Source of the DNA: Paraburkholderia dioscoreae
GTDB lineage: Bacteria > Pseudomonadota > Gammaproteobacteria > Burkholderiales > Burkholderiaceae
Direction: 5' to 3'
DNA length: 64,000 nucleotides
NCBI RefSeq assembly: GCF_902459535.1
Contig: NZ_LR699554.1
Location: 2,604,001-2,668,000, forward strand
The notes under the pieces were generated by a model. The model saw only the letters and a program-made list of their open reading frames with translations, was not told where the DNA came from and made no database searches. How positions within the stretch are numbered: position 1 is the stretch's first letter; each line of letters starts with the position of its first letter. This document shows positions 24,293-33,488 of this stretch, in pieces. Position numbers and translations under genes: made by a program.

Positions 24293-25273
24293 ATGGACTA
24301 TGTGAAACTCGGCCGTACCGGCCTTGATGTATCGCGTCTTTGTCTCGGCTGCATGAGCTACGGCGTGCCGTCTCGCGGCCCCCATCCGTGGTCGCTCGGC
24401 GACGAAGCCGCACGGCCTTTCATCAAGCAGGCGCTCGATCAAGGCATCAACTTCTTCGATACCGCGAACGTCTATTCCGACGGCACGAGCGAGGAAATCG
24501 TCGGCCGCGCACTGAAGGACTTTGCGATGCGCGACGAGATCGTGCTCGCCACCAAGGTGCATGGCCGCATGCATCCGGGCCCGAATGGCGCGGGGCTCTC
24601 GCGCAAGGTGATCATGGCGGAGATCGACAACAGTCTCAGGCGTCTCGGCACGGATTACGTGGATCTGTACCAGATCCATCGCTGGGACTACGGCACGCCG
24701 ATCGAAGAAACCATGGAAGCGCTGCACGATGTCGTGAAAGCCGGCAAGGCGCGCTATATCGGCGCATCGTCCATGTATGCGTGGCAGTTCGCCAAGGCGT
24801 TGCACGTGGCCGAACGCAACGGCTGGACGCGCTTCGCAACGATGCAGAACTACGTGAATCTGCTCTACCGCGAGGAAGAGCGCGAAATGCTGCCGCTGTG
24901 CGAGAGCGAAGGTATCGGCGTCATTCCGTGGAGCCCGCTTGCGCGTGGCCGCCTGACACGCGACTGGAACACCGAAAGCGCACGCTCCGAGACCGACGAA
25001 TTCGGCCGCACGCTCTACGCGCAGACGGAAGACGCGGATCGGCGCATCGTCGAACGGGTCAGCGAGATCGCTAGGGAACGCGGCGTGCCGCGCGCGCAAG
25101 TGGCGCTGGCGTGGGTGTTGCAGAAGAAGCCGATCACCGCGCCGATCGTCGGCGCGACCAAACTGCATCATCTCGACGACGCGGTGGCCGCGCTCTCATT
25201 GAAACTGAGCGTGGATGAAATCGGCCGCCTGGAAGAGTTGTATGTGCCGCATGCAGTGACCGGGTTCGATTGA
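24293..25273 (+). CDS. aldo/keto reductase
   Basis: A 326-residue NADPH-dependent aldo/keto reductase of the YajO-like group. The catalytic tetrad is visible: Asp and Tyr in FDTANVYSDG, Lys in VLATKVHG, His in YQIHRWDYG. The NADP-binding end is WVLQKKPITAPIVGATKLHH. The first ATG in frame is at 24101, but CAGGAG upstream and the typical start MDYVKLGRTGLDVSRLCLG support 24293. It probably reduces aldehydes or ketones in the cytoplasm; substrate not deducible. It converges with the CDF transporter. Confidence 0.93.
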   Translation: MDYVKLGRTGLDVSRLCLGCMSYGVPSRGPHPWSLGDEAARPFIKQALDQGINFFDTANVYSDGTSEEIVGRALKDFAMRDEIVLATKVHGRMHPGPNGAGLSRKVIMAEIDNSLRRLGTDYVDLYQIHRWDYGTPIEETMEALHDVVKAGKARYIGASSMYAWQFAKALHVAERNGWTRFATMQNYVNLLYREEEREMLPLCESEGIGVIPWSPLARGRLTRDWNTESARSETDEFGRTLYAQTEDADRRIVERVSEIARERGVPRAQVALAWVLQKKPITAPIVGATKLHHLDDAVAALSLKLSVDEIGRLEELYVPHAVTGFD

Positions 25274-25289
25274 GCGGTACGTGTGCCCG

Positions 25290-26195
25290 TTAAACGCGCG
25301 GCACGTCCGGTTCGAAAAATACCCAGCGGACTTGCGGAAACGCGGCCTGCAAGTCCGCCTCGATCACGTTGATCGCATCGATCATGGCGCGGCCGCTCGG
25401 GTAGTCGATCATCTCCGCCTGCACGGCCACCACGACATGCCGGCCCCATTGCAGCGTGATCATGTTGATGATGCTGCGAATCTCGGCGCGCGCGCGCAGA
25501 TGGGCCTCGATAGCGCGCCGCACTTCCGGGCCCGCCGATTCGCCGACGATCATCGACTTCACTTCACGCGCCACCAGCCAGGCGATCACCATCAGCAGCA
25601 GGCCGACGCCGATGGAACCCAGCGCGTCGTAGACCGTATTGCCGGTCACCATGGTGAGCAACACGGCAACGAAGGCCATCGCCAGACCCGCCAGCGCCGC
25701 GATATCCTCGCCCGCCACGACGAGCAGTTCGGATTCGCGCGTCTCCCGGAACCAGCGCCACATGCTTTTGTCGGGATGCGTCTTGCGAATTTCCTTGACG
25801 GCGCCCCACAAGGAAAGCGCCTCGAGTACCACGGACACGCCGAGTACCGCCAACGCGACATACTCATACTGCAGCGGCTCGCGCATGAACAGACGGTGCA
25901 CGCCCTCATACACCGAGAACGCGCCGCCGACAAAGAACAGCAAAAGCGCGACGAGCAGCGAATAGAAATTGATCTCGCGCCCGCTGCCCATTGGATGCAA
26001 CGGGCTCGCGGGCTTGCGCGCTTCGCGCAGGCCGAATAGCAGGAGCAGTTGATTGCCGCAGTCGGCGGTCGAATGAATGGCCTCGGCGAACATCGAGCCG
26101 GAACCGGTAAATGTGGCAGCAGCGAACTTACAGAGGGCAATGCCGAGGTTGGCGGCGAGCGCATAGAAAATGGCTTTCGGCGATTCTTCTTTCAT
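25290..26195 (-). CDS. cation diffusion facilitator (CDF) family transporter
   Basis: A 301-residue protein with six helices and a cytoplasmic C-terminal domain. The helix-2 block AEAIHSTADCGNQLLLLFGL and the helix-5 region LGSIGVGLLLMVIAWLVAR are typical, though the usual HxxxD metal motif appears as HSTAD. The C-terminal MVGES/ITLQWGRHVVVAVQAEM part is the dimerising cation-efflux domain. The chosen ATG (26195) gives MKEESPKAIFYALAANLGIA, the normal family start. It exports divalent metals such as Zn2+, Co2+ or Fe2+ from the cytoplasm by proton exchange. Confidence 0.9.
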   Translation of the reverse strand: MKEESPKAIFYALAANLGIALCKFAAATFTGSGSMFAEAIHSTADCGNQLLLLFGLREARKPASPLHPMGSGREINFYSLLVALLLFFVGGAFSVYEGVHRLFMREPLQYEYVALAVLGVSVVLEALSLWGAVKEIRKTHPDKSMWRWFRETRESELLVVAGEDIAALAGLAMAFVAVLLTMVTGNTVYDALGSIGVGLLLMVIAWLVAREVKSMIVGESAGPEVRRAIEAHLRARAEIRSIINMITLQWGRHVVVAVQAEMIDYPSGRAMIDAINVIEADLQAAFPQVRWVFFEPDVPRV

Positions 26196-26365
26196 CGTCG
26201 TGGCAGGCGTCCGTGGGTTTGCAAAGAGCTTTCGGTAGGCAACAGCCCGTATTATGGCCATGCCGGGCGCCATGCGTCCAACCCCGGTGTCGTTTGGACC
26301 GTGCGTGCTCCTGCCTGACTCGACAAACTCGCTCGACGCCTCGGCCTTCGCTCCCGTGTGCCGCG

Positions 26366-29300
26366 TCAAGCCCTTTCGAGCGCCGCCATCTCCCGCACGA
26401 TCACCAGCAGCATCGACAGGCTCGCGCCGCCTGTGGCCCGCAGATCGATCAGCAGCCGGGCGTAGCGTTCCAGTTGCGCGGTGCGCTTCTGACGCCATGC
26501 CTCGACGAGCGCATCCGGTGTGGAGGCTTCGTTGGCGCCGGCCAGTGCGCTGGTGGTCAACGCGCGCTTCAGACGCGCGAGTTCGGCCAGCGCCGTGGCG
26601 CGCGCCAACATGTCCCAGTGCGTGGGCACCGGCAAAGCGGTGGCGCGCTCGCTGATCCAGCTGGAATTGAGCAGCGTACCGAGCGCGAAATAGACACCCG
26701 CCACCAGTTCGAGACTGCGCCCGCAGGTCGAAGCCACTTCGGCGATATCGAGCAGCGCGGCCGAGATCTCGCCGCTCGCGACCCGCACCGCCAGTTCGCT
26801 ATCCACGCCGGCGTCCGCGAACACGCGTTGCCGCTCGGAGAGCGCTTCGAGGTCGGCGCCCGGCAGCAGCGCCGGCCATTGCGACGCCAGCCGTTGCGCC
26901 GCGTCCCGGCAACGCGCGAGCAGGCCGGCCACCTCGCCGTCGCTGACCGCACCCGATTGCAATTGCCGCAGGAACCACAGCGCCGAACGCTCGACGAGCC
27001 GCGCGACTTCGACGAACATGCGCGCCTGGACGTCGTCGGCAACGCGATTGTCGAGCGCGTCGATACTGCGCCAGACGTGGTCGAGATCGAACACGTCGCG
27101 GGCCATGATGCAGGCCCGCGCGATATCGCCGGGCTGGGCGTCGGTTTCCTCCATCAACCGGTGTACGAACTCGCAGCCCACCCGATTCACCAGCGCGTTG
27201 GTCAGATGTGTCGCGAGAATTTCGCGGCGCAGCGGGTGGCGCTGCATCGGCTCGCTAAAGCGCTGCCGCAACGGTTTCGGGAAATATTCGACCAGCATGT
27301 CGGCGACGAGCGGGTCTTCCGGCATCGACGATTCGAGCAGCGCGTCATATAGCCACATCTTGCTGTACGCGAGCAGCACCGCGCGCTCCGGCGTGGTGAG
27401 CCCCTGTTTCGCGGCCTGCCGTTCGGCGAGCTCTTCATCGGTCGGCAAAAACTCGATCACGCGATTCAGGCGCCCGGTCCGTTCGAGGTAGCGCATCAGG
27501 CGTGCTTCCGCATCGAGCAATTCGACACCGTACCGGCCGGCGATCGAGAGCGCCTGAGTCTGGTAGTAGTTGTCCTGCAAAACGAGCAAACCGACCTCGT
27601 CGGTCATTTCGGCGAGCAGCGCATTGCGCTGCTTCTCCGTCATCTCGCCTTCGGCAACGACCAGCCCCAGCAGAATCTTGATGTTGACCTCGTGATCCGA
27701 GCAGTCGACGCCCGCGGAATTGTCGATCGCATCGGTATTGATACGGCCGCCGCGCTGCGCGAACTCGATGCGACCGAGTTGCGTGAGACCGAGATTGCCG
27801 CCCTCGGCCACGACCTTGCAACGCAAGTCCGCGCCATTGACGCGGATCGCGTCGTTGGCGCGATCACCGACCTGCAGATGCGTTTCGCGGCTCGCCTTCA
27901 CATACGTGCCGATGCCGCCGTTGTAGAGCAGATCGACCGGCGCCTGCAAAATTGCACGCATCAATTCGGCGGGCGCGAGCGCCGGTGCGCTGATGCCGAG
28001 CACCGACTGCACCGCCTGCGAAAGCGGAATCGTCTTGGCGCTGCGCGGAAATACGCCGCCGCCCGCCGAGATCAGCGAAGGGTCGTAGTCGGCCCAACTC
28101 GATCGGTCGAGCACGAACAATCGCCCGCGTTCGGCAAGACTGACTGCCGGATCGGGATTCGGATCGAGAAAGATATGTCGATGATCGAACGCGGCCACCA
28201 GCCTGATATGCGGCGACAGCAGCATGCCGTTGCCAAACACGTCGCCCGACATATCGCCGACGCCCACCACCGTGAAATCCGTGGTCTGCGTGTCCACGCC
28301 CATTTCGCGGAAGTGCCGCTTGACCGACTCCCATGCACCGCGCGCGGTGATGGCCATTTTCTTGTGGTCGTAACCGACCGAACCGCCCGACGCAAAAGCG
28401 TCGTCGAGCCAGAAACCGTATTCTTGCGAAATCGCGTTCGCGTAGTCGGAGAACGTGGCCGTGCCTTTGTCAGCGGCCACCACCAGGTAGGGGTCGTCGG
28501 GATCGTGACGCACTACGTCGGGCGGCGGCACCACGGCCGTGCCCGCGAGGTTGTCGGTCAGATCGAGCAGGCCGCGCAGGAAGGTCTGATAGCAGGCAAT
28601 GCCCTCATGCATCCACGCGTCGCGTTCGGTTTGCGGCGGCGGATTCTTCACGACGAAGCCGCCTTTGGAACCGACCGGCACGATCACCACGTTCTTCACC
28701 ATCTGGGCCTTCATCAGGCCGAGCACCTCCGTGCGGAAATCCTCGCGCCGGTCCGACCAGCGCAAACCGCCGCGCGCCACGCGTCCGCCGCGCAAGTGCA
28801 CGCCTTCCACGCGCGGCGAGTAGACCCAGATTTCGAACATCGGTTTCGGTTCGGGCAAGCCGGGCACCAGCGCGGGATTGAACTTGAAGGACAGATACGG
28901 CTTGGGATGACCTTCGGCATCGAAACGATAATAGTTGGTGCGTTGCGTGGCTTTGATCACGCCGAGAAATTGCCGCAGTATCCGGTCTTCGTCGAGATTC
29001 GGCACCTGGTCGAGCGCACTGTCGATTGTGCGCAGCCAGCCGTCGACGCGCGCCTCGCGCGTCTCGCCCAGCACCGGGTCGAAGCGGGCCACGAACAGCT
29101 CGACCAGCATGCGCGCAATCGCCGGATTGCCGGTCACTGCGCGCTCGATATACGCGTCGCTGAAGGTCGAGCCCACCTGCCGCAAATACTTCGCATAGGC
29201 GCGCAGTATCGTCACCTCGCGCGCATCCAGTTGCGCGCGCAATACAAGGCGATTGAAGTCGTCGCTTTCGATCGCGCCGGTCCAGACCTGCTCGAACGCT

Positions 29301-31207
29301 TCTTCGAAGAGATCCTTGACGCGTTCGATATCGAACTCCGCGTCGTCCGCAAGTTCGAGGCCGAAATCGTGAATCCATGCCGGGGTCGCGCCCAACGCTT
29401 CGATCAGATAGGGCCGCTCTTCATCGACACGCACGCCGAGATGTTCGAGCATAGGCAGGCTGCGCGACAGGGCGATCGGTAAACCCGCGCGATACACCTT
29501 GAAGCGAAACGCACGCGGGCCCGATTCGATCGGGCGGTACAGGTTCATGGCGAGCCGCTCGCTGCCTTGCACGCGTTCGATCAGTTCGATATCGCGCACC
29601 GCCGTGCGGGCCGGATAATCGTCGCGATAGCCGGCGGGGAACGAATCTGCGTAGTGTTGCAGCAGACGGTTGCCCTGCTCTTCGCCGAAGGCATCGAGCA
29701 ACGCATCGGCGAGATCGTCCTGCCAGCGGCGTGCAACCTGCACGAGCCGCGCTTCCAGCTCGTGCGTATCGACATTGGGCATGCCGCCCGGTTTCGCATG
29801 CACGACGAAGTGAATGCGCGCCAGCGTCGACTCCGAAAGCAGCGGCGTGAACTCGACGCTCTCGCCATTGAACGCGTCGGCCAGCAGATTCGCGATACGC
29901 TGGCGCAGATCGGTGTTGTACTTGTCGCGCGGCACGAACACGAGGCACGACACGAACCGGTCGAAGCGGTCTCGCCGCACGAACAGACGGGTGCGCTGAT
30001 GCTCCTGCAAACGCAGCACGCCTAGCGCGATTTCGTAGAGCTGATCTTCTTCGGCCTGAAAAAGCTCGTCGCGCGGATAGGTTTCGAGCACGGTCACGAG
30101 CGACTTCGCCAGATGACCTTTGGCCAGAAATCCGGCACGCCGCACGATATTCGCGCATTTGCGCCGCACGATCGGAATCTCCGAGGCCGACACGAAATAC
30201 GCCGTGGATGTATAGAGACCGATGAACCGACGCTCGCCAGTTACCTTGCCGTCCGCATCGGCCAGCTTGATGCCCACGTAGTCCAGATAGCCCGGCCGGT
30301 GCACGGTGGCCCGCGAATTGGCCTTGGTGAGAAAGATCGGCGACGAAGCGGAAATGATCTCGACGGCGGCCGGCGGCAGGGGTGTGACCTCGGCGGCGCC
30401 TACCGGCCGCAGTGCGTCGCGCAGAATGCCCAGGCCCGAGCCCGGCACCGCGCGCAGACCGTAGCCGGTATCGTGCTGCACCAGTTCGTAATCGCGCTGA
30501 CCGAGAAAGGTGAAATGATCGGCCACCATCCATTCGAGAAACGCGCGTGCTTCCAGACCTTCCGGTCCCCCCTCGCCGGCTTTCATGCCTTTGATCGTGA
30601 CGCGCGCGAGTTCGACGATCTTCGGCCAGTCTTCAACCGCCGCCCGCACGTCGCGCAATACCCTCGCGATATCGTCGCGCAGCGCGTCGAGTTTTGCGGC
30701 GTCGCCGCAACGGTCTACTTCGAAGTGGATGAACGAAGTCAGGTGCGAACGCGTGTCGGTGGCTTCTTCAGCGCCCTGACTCACCCGCGCGATCGTGCCG
30801 TCGGGCGCACGCCAGATGCGAAACACCGGGTGCACGACGGAATGCAGCGCGAGGCCATGCCGGTTGACCGCCATCGAGACCGAATCGACCAGAAACGGCA
30901 TGTCGTCATTGACGATTTCGATCACGGTGTGATCGGAGTGCCAGCCGTGCTGTTCGAGAATCGGGTTATAGACGCGCAGCCGTTCGGCGCCGGCTACGAA
31001 GCGCTGCGCCGTTTGCCAGTGCGCGAGCGCGGCGCCGTAGAGATCGGCAATCGAGCGGCTTTGCAGATCGTCGGCGTCGACGAAATCGTAGTAGTGCCGT
31101 AGAAACGGCTCGACGACCTTGAAGGTAGGTTCGGGTAGGCGCCCCCGCGCAAATTCGACGACATCGTTCAGCAAGTGCGTGACAGCTTCTTCGTTCTTTG
31201 CTTGCAT
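26366..31207 (-). CDS. gdhB: large NAD-specific glutamate dehydrogenase
   Basis: A 1,613-residue enzyme, the usual size of the GDH-180 class in Burkholderia and Pseudomonas. The N-terminal 700 residues are the ACT-like regulatory region. The catalytic core has the Lys in FQRGG-type region AQMVKNVVIVPVGSKGGFVV and NPPPQTERDA, and the NAD-binding stretch MSGDVFGNGMLLSPHIRLVA. It converts glutamate to 2-oxoglutarate and ammonia, a catabolic reaction. ATG 31207 is chosen because GGGGAG lies 6 nt upstream; a longer frame to 31255 is unlikely. The next upstream genes on the same strand (31365-33196) may be co-transcribed over a 157-base gap. Confidence 0.96.
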   Translation of the reverse strand: MQAKNEEAVTHLLNDVVEFARGRLPEPTFKVVEPFLRHYYDFVDADDLQSRSIADLYGAALAHWQTAQRFVAGAERLRVYNPILEQHGWHSDHTVIEIVNDDMPFLVDSVSMAVNRHGLALHSVVHPVFRIWRAPDGTIARVSQGAEEATDTRSHLTSFIHFEVDRCGDAAKLDALRDDIARVLRDVRAAVEDWPKIVELARVTIKGMKAGEGGPEGLEARAFLEWMVADHFTFLGQRDYELVQHDTGYGLRAVPGSGLGILRDALRPVGAAEVTPLPPAAVEIISASSPIFLTKANSRATVHRPGYLDYVGIKLADADGKVTGERRFIGLYTSTAYFVSASEIPIVRRKCANIVRRAGFLAKGHLAKSLVTVLETYPRDELFQAEEDQLYEIALGVLRLQEHQRTRLFVRRDRFDRFVSCLVFVPRDKYNTDLRQRIANLLADAFNGESVEFTPLLSESTLARIHFVVHAKPGGMPNVDTHELEARLVQVARRWQDDLADALLDAFGEEQGNRLLQHYADSFPAGYRDDYPARTAVRDIELIERVQGSERLAMNLYRPIESGPRAFRFKVYRAGLPIALSRSLPMLEHLGVRVDEERPYLIEALGATPAWIHDFGLELADDAEFDIERVKDLFEEAFEQVWTGAIESDDFNRLVLRAQLDAREVTILRAYAKYLRQVGSTFSDAYIERAVTGNPAIARMLVELFVARFDPVLGETREARVDGWLRTIDSALDQVPNLDEDRILRQFLGVIKATQRTNYYRFDAEGHPKPYLSFKFNPALVPGLPEPKPMFEIWVYSPRVEGVHLRGGRVARGGLRWSDRREDFRTEVLGLMKAQMVKNVVIVPVGSKGGFVVKNPPPQTERDAWMHEGIACYQTFLRGLLDLTDNLAGTAVVPPPDVVRHDPDDPYLVVAADKGTATFSDYANAISQEYGFWLDDAFASGGSVGYDHKKMAITARGAWESVKRHFREMGVDTQTTDFTVVGVGDMSGDVFGNGMLLSPHIRLVAAFDHRHIFLDPNPDPAVSLAERGRLFVLDRSSWADYDPSLISAGGGVFPRSAKTIPLSQAVQSVLGISAPALAPAELMRAILQAPVDLLYNGGIGTYVKASRETHLQVGDRANDAIRVNGADLRCKVVAEGGNLGLTQLGRIEFAQRGGRINTDAIDNSAGVDCSDHEVNIKILLGLVVAEGEMTEKQRNALLAEMTDEVGLLVLQDNYYQTQALSIAGRYGVELLDAEARLMRYLERTGRLNRVIEFLPTDEELAERQAAKQGLTTPERAVLLAYSKMWLYDALLESSMPEDPLVADMLVEYFPKPLRQRFSEPMQRHPLRREILATHLTNALVNRVGCEFVHRLMEETDAQPGDIARACIMARDVFDLDHVWRSIDALDNRVADDVQARMFVEVARLVERSALWFLRQLQSGAVSDGEVAGLLARCRDAAQRLASQWPALLPGADLEALSERQRVFADAGVDSELAVRVASGEISAALLDIAEVASTCGRSLELVAGVYFALGTLLNSSWISERATALPVPTHWDMLARATALAELARLKRALTTSALAGANEASTPDALVEAWRQKRTAQLERYARLLIDLRATGGASLSMLLVIVREMAALERA

Positions 31208-31364
31208 GATCAACTCCCCGGCTGGCGGCAATGGCGAGTATGGCTTGATTCGCATGCATCGTCTGAAGGGGAATTATGCACCTGCCGACCACCATGCGAC
31301 GAATGACCGGACTTAGGTTATACCCGCTGCCGCTCGCCGCGCCCTGCGCAAATAATCCCGCTGC

Positions 31365-32165
31365 TCAAAGCACGGCTTTGGGAACCGCATGCTCCTCGCC
31401 GAGCCATGCGCGGACCTGCTCGCGGGTCCACACCGGGTCGTCGTGCGGCAGATCGTGACCGGCCCACGAATGCTCGTAGTGCAAGGCGCCCCACGCCGCC
31501 GCGAGCTTTGCCGAACACACCGGGTCGACCAGTTTGTCGGCGCGCGAAGAAAGAATCAGCAACGGGCATTCGGGTCGCGCCGCGCCTGCGGTAAAACGTG
31601 CCGCTGCCCAGAGTTGCCGCAATGCATTGCCGCGGCTCACGGGCGCGCTGCGCCGGATCCGGCTCCATGCGTCGAGATCGTCGCCCAGTGTCTCGACGTT
31701 ATTGCATGTCAGCCGATGAATGCCGTGTTCCGCGCGCGGCGCGTCGCGCCAGCGCGCGGCCACGCCCAGCAGGCCCGGCCATGCCGAAGGACGCAAGCGT
31801 TCCTGCGTCAGGCTAAACGGCCGCATGCTCGTATTGATCAGCACCAGCCGTTCGATCTCGTAGGGATACCGTTGCGCCCAGTCCGTCGCCACCATGCCGC
31901 CGAGCGACATGGCCAGCACGCAATACGGACCCGGCATGCCGCTTTGCAAGGCGGCATTGCGCACGAAGCCGACCATGTCCGTGACCGTCGACGGCGCGCG
32001 CAGGTGCGCGAATTCGCCGTTGCCCGGCAGATCGAGCAGCAGCAGACGGGCAGGCGCGCCCACATGGTGCGGCGCTTCGTTGACCGCTCCTTGCAGCAAG
32101 CCGGGCAAGCGGCCCCAGTGGCGGATTTCACGCGTGAGTCCGCGCAGCAGAATCCACGTGCTCAT
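31365..32165 (-). CDS. alpha/beta hydrolase
   Basis: A 266-residue hydrolase. The nucleophile elbow is AMSLGG with Ser87; the acid is probably in SSRADKLVDP and the His in AGHDLPHDD near residue 240. The N-terminal LLRGLTREIRHWG gives the oxyanion hairpin. It overlaps the carboxypeptidase gene upstream by four bases (ATGA), so the two proteins are probably made together. Substrate unknown; the fold serves esterases, thioesterases and C-C hydrolases. Confidence 0.85.
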   Translation of the reverse strand: MSTWILLRGLTREIRHWGRLPGLLQGAVNEAPHHVGAPARLLLLDLPGNGEFAHLRAPSTVTDMVGFVRNAALQSGMPGPYCVLAMSLGGMVATDWAQRYPYEIERLVLINTSMRPFSLTQERLRPSAWPGLLGVAARWRDAPRAEHGIHRLTCNNVETLGDDLDAWSRIRRSAPVSRGNALRQLWAAARFTAGAARPECPLLILSSRADKLVDPVCSAKLAAAWGALHYEHSWAGHDLPHDDPVWTREQVRAWLGEEHAVPKAVL

Positions 32166-33196
32166 AGGCTTTCCGGGTTATACCAATGGTCGATCGCGTT
32201 TTGCAGCAGTTGCTCGCGACGATTGCCTTGCGGCAGCCAGCGTTGCGACGAAAACGCCGCGCGCGCCAGAAAGTCGAGCAGGTTCGCGTGACGCCGCAGC
32301 ACGCGCGCGGTACGGTGCGCCTTGACCGGATTGAACATGCCCTGCCGCGAAAACAACTGCCGCGGGTTCTTCTTGATCCACAGCCACGAACCCAGTTCCA
32401 GGGTCATCGGCAGAAAGACATTGGAAGCGGGCGCGCGATCATACGCGAAGTCCCACAGATCGCCATGCAACAGATATTGATGGCTCTGTGGTTCGAACGC
32501 GTAGCCATGATGAGGATGCGCGCGTTCGAACATGGTTTTCAGCATGTACATTTCCGGCAAATGCGGCATCAGCTTGCGCGTGCGCGCGTAAGGAAACCAG
32601 ATGCTGTCGCTCCAGCCATAGCCCGAATGACAATCGAGCGCAATGCTCAACGGCCGATTGGCCAGTTCGGTTTCGACCACGTGCAGCAGCGCGGCGGCCT
32701 CGGGTTCCATCGGCGCACCCGCTCGGCCGCGATACCACGGCAGCCAGGCGCCCACGCGCTGACCGCCCGCCAGTAGCGGCACGCGTTCGTCCGCGTTCTG
32801 CGGCGCGTTGCGCATCAGATCGACGCCGTTCGGGTTGGCGCGCGTGGCCGCCCACATGCCGCCCGGATTGACGATCGGCATAAAGATCAGACGAATGGAC
32901 TGCAGTTGACGCACCAGCAGTTCGTCCCATTCGAGCCGTGCAAGCAGCGCGCGCATGTAGTCGAGCACGAGTTGCGAACCGATCCGCTCGAGCCCGTGAA
33001 TGCCGCCGAAAAAGCCGATTGCCGGCGCCTGCGGGTCGGTGGATCCGATGCTCGCGGTATGAACGGCGAATTGCCGGCCGCGCACCGTCGTCTCGCAGAC
33101 GGTGCGGATTGCGAAGCTCGCGCTGCCCTGATCGAGGATCGCCCTGAGATCTTCGTACTCCGCAAAACTGTCGGGAAGGAAGCTCAGAGGCTGCAT
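32162..33196 (-). CDS. M14 family zinc carboxypeptidase
   Basis: A 344-residue metallopeptidase. The zinc ligands are His67 and Glu70 (GIHGLE) and His190 (LDCHSG). The substrate-carboxylate motif NPNGVDLMRN (residues 121-130) and the catalytic Glu267 (TLELGS) are present. It lacks an obvious signal peptide, so it is probably cytoplasmic. The ATG at 33196 is chosen over a GTG at 33238 because the extension is unlike the family; neither has a strong ribosome site. It overlaps the alpha/beta hydrolase by 4 bases. Substrates could be peptides, amides or glutamyl conjugates. Confidence 0.88.
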   Translation of the reverse strand: MQPLSFLPDSFAEYEDLRAILDQGSASFAIRTVCETTVRGRQFAVHTASIGSTDPQAPAIGFFGGIHGLERIGSQLVLDYMRALLARLEWDELLVRQLQSIRLIFMPIVNPGGMWAATRANPNGVDLMRNAPQNADERVPLLAGGQRVGAWLPWYRGRAGAPMEPEAAALLHVVETELANRPLSIALDCHSGYGWSDSIWFPYARTRKLMPHLPEMYMLKTMFERAHPHHGYAFEPQSHQYLLHGDLWDFAYDRAPASNVFLPMTLELGSWLWIKKNPRQLFSRQGMFNPVKAHRTARVLRRHANLLDFLARAAFSSQRWLPQGNRREQLLQNAIDHWYNPESL

Positions 33197-33384
33197 GACG
33201 AACGTCGAAAGGAATTGCAAGGTTAATGGGGACGGCACACCGATTGACGCAATATAGCCTGGCGCAGAGCGATCATGCTGAAGCAGCGTGAGCCGAGCCC
33301 GATCGTGTCACACGCATGACATTTTTCATGCCGGCGAATGACTTCGATTTGCCTTTCCGGCGACGCAAAAAAGACACGAAAAGA

Positions 33385-33400
33385 TATAGTCGTCTAGACG
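33385..33400 (+). promoter_or_regulatory. candidate phnC promoter -10 box with GTCTAGAC palindrome
   Basis: TATAGT at 33385-33390 is followed directly by the perfect 10-bp palindrome CGTCTAGACG (33391-33400). The GTCTAGAC core is typical of operators bound by GntR regulators of the HutC subfamily (for example DasR/NagR and PhnF-type sites). No such regulator gene lies nearby. The nearest -35-like sequence is too distant to be convincing. Confidence 0.5.
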
Positions 33401-33488
33401 TTGCGATGCCTTCACTCAACCGTCACAGACGCTTCCTAGAATGAGCCCCACACATGCCGGCAGTGGCCGGATGCATCAAGGGGTACTT

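Noticed and set aside
27692..29482. A 596-codon plus-strand frame
   Set aside because: Antisense to the NAD-glutamate dehydrogenase, which is certain.
31365..32165. Considered as BioH-type pimeloyl carboxyl esterase
   Set aside because: The elbow and overall size fit many alpha/beta hydrolases; no biotin genes are nearby and the specific BioH residues are not visible.
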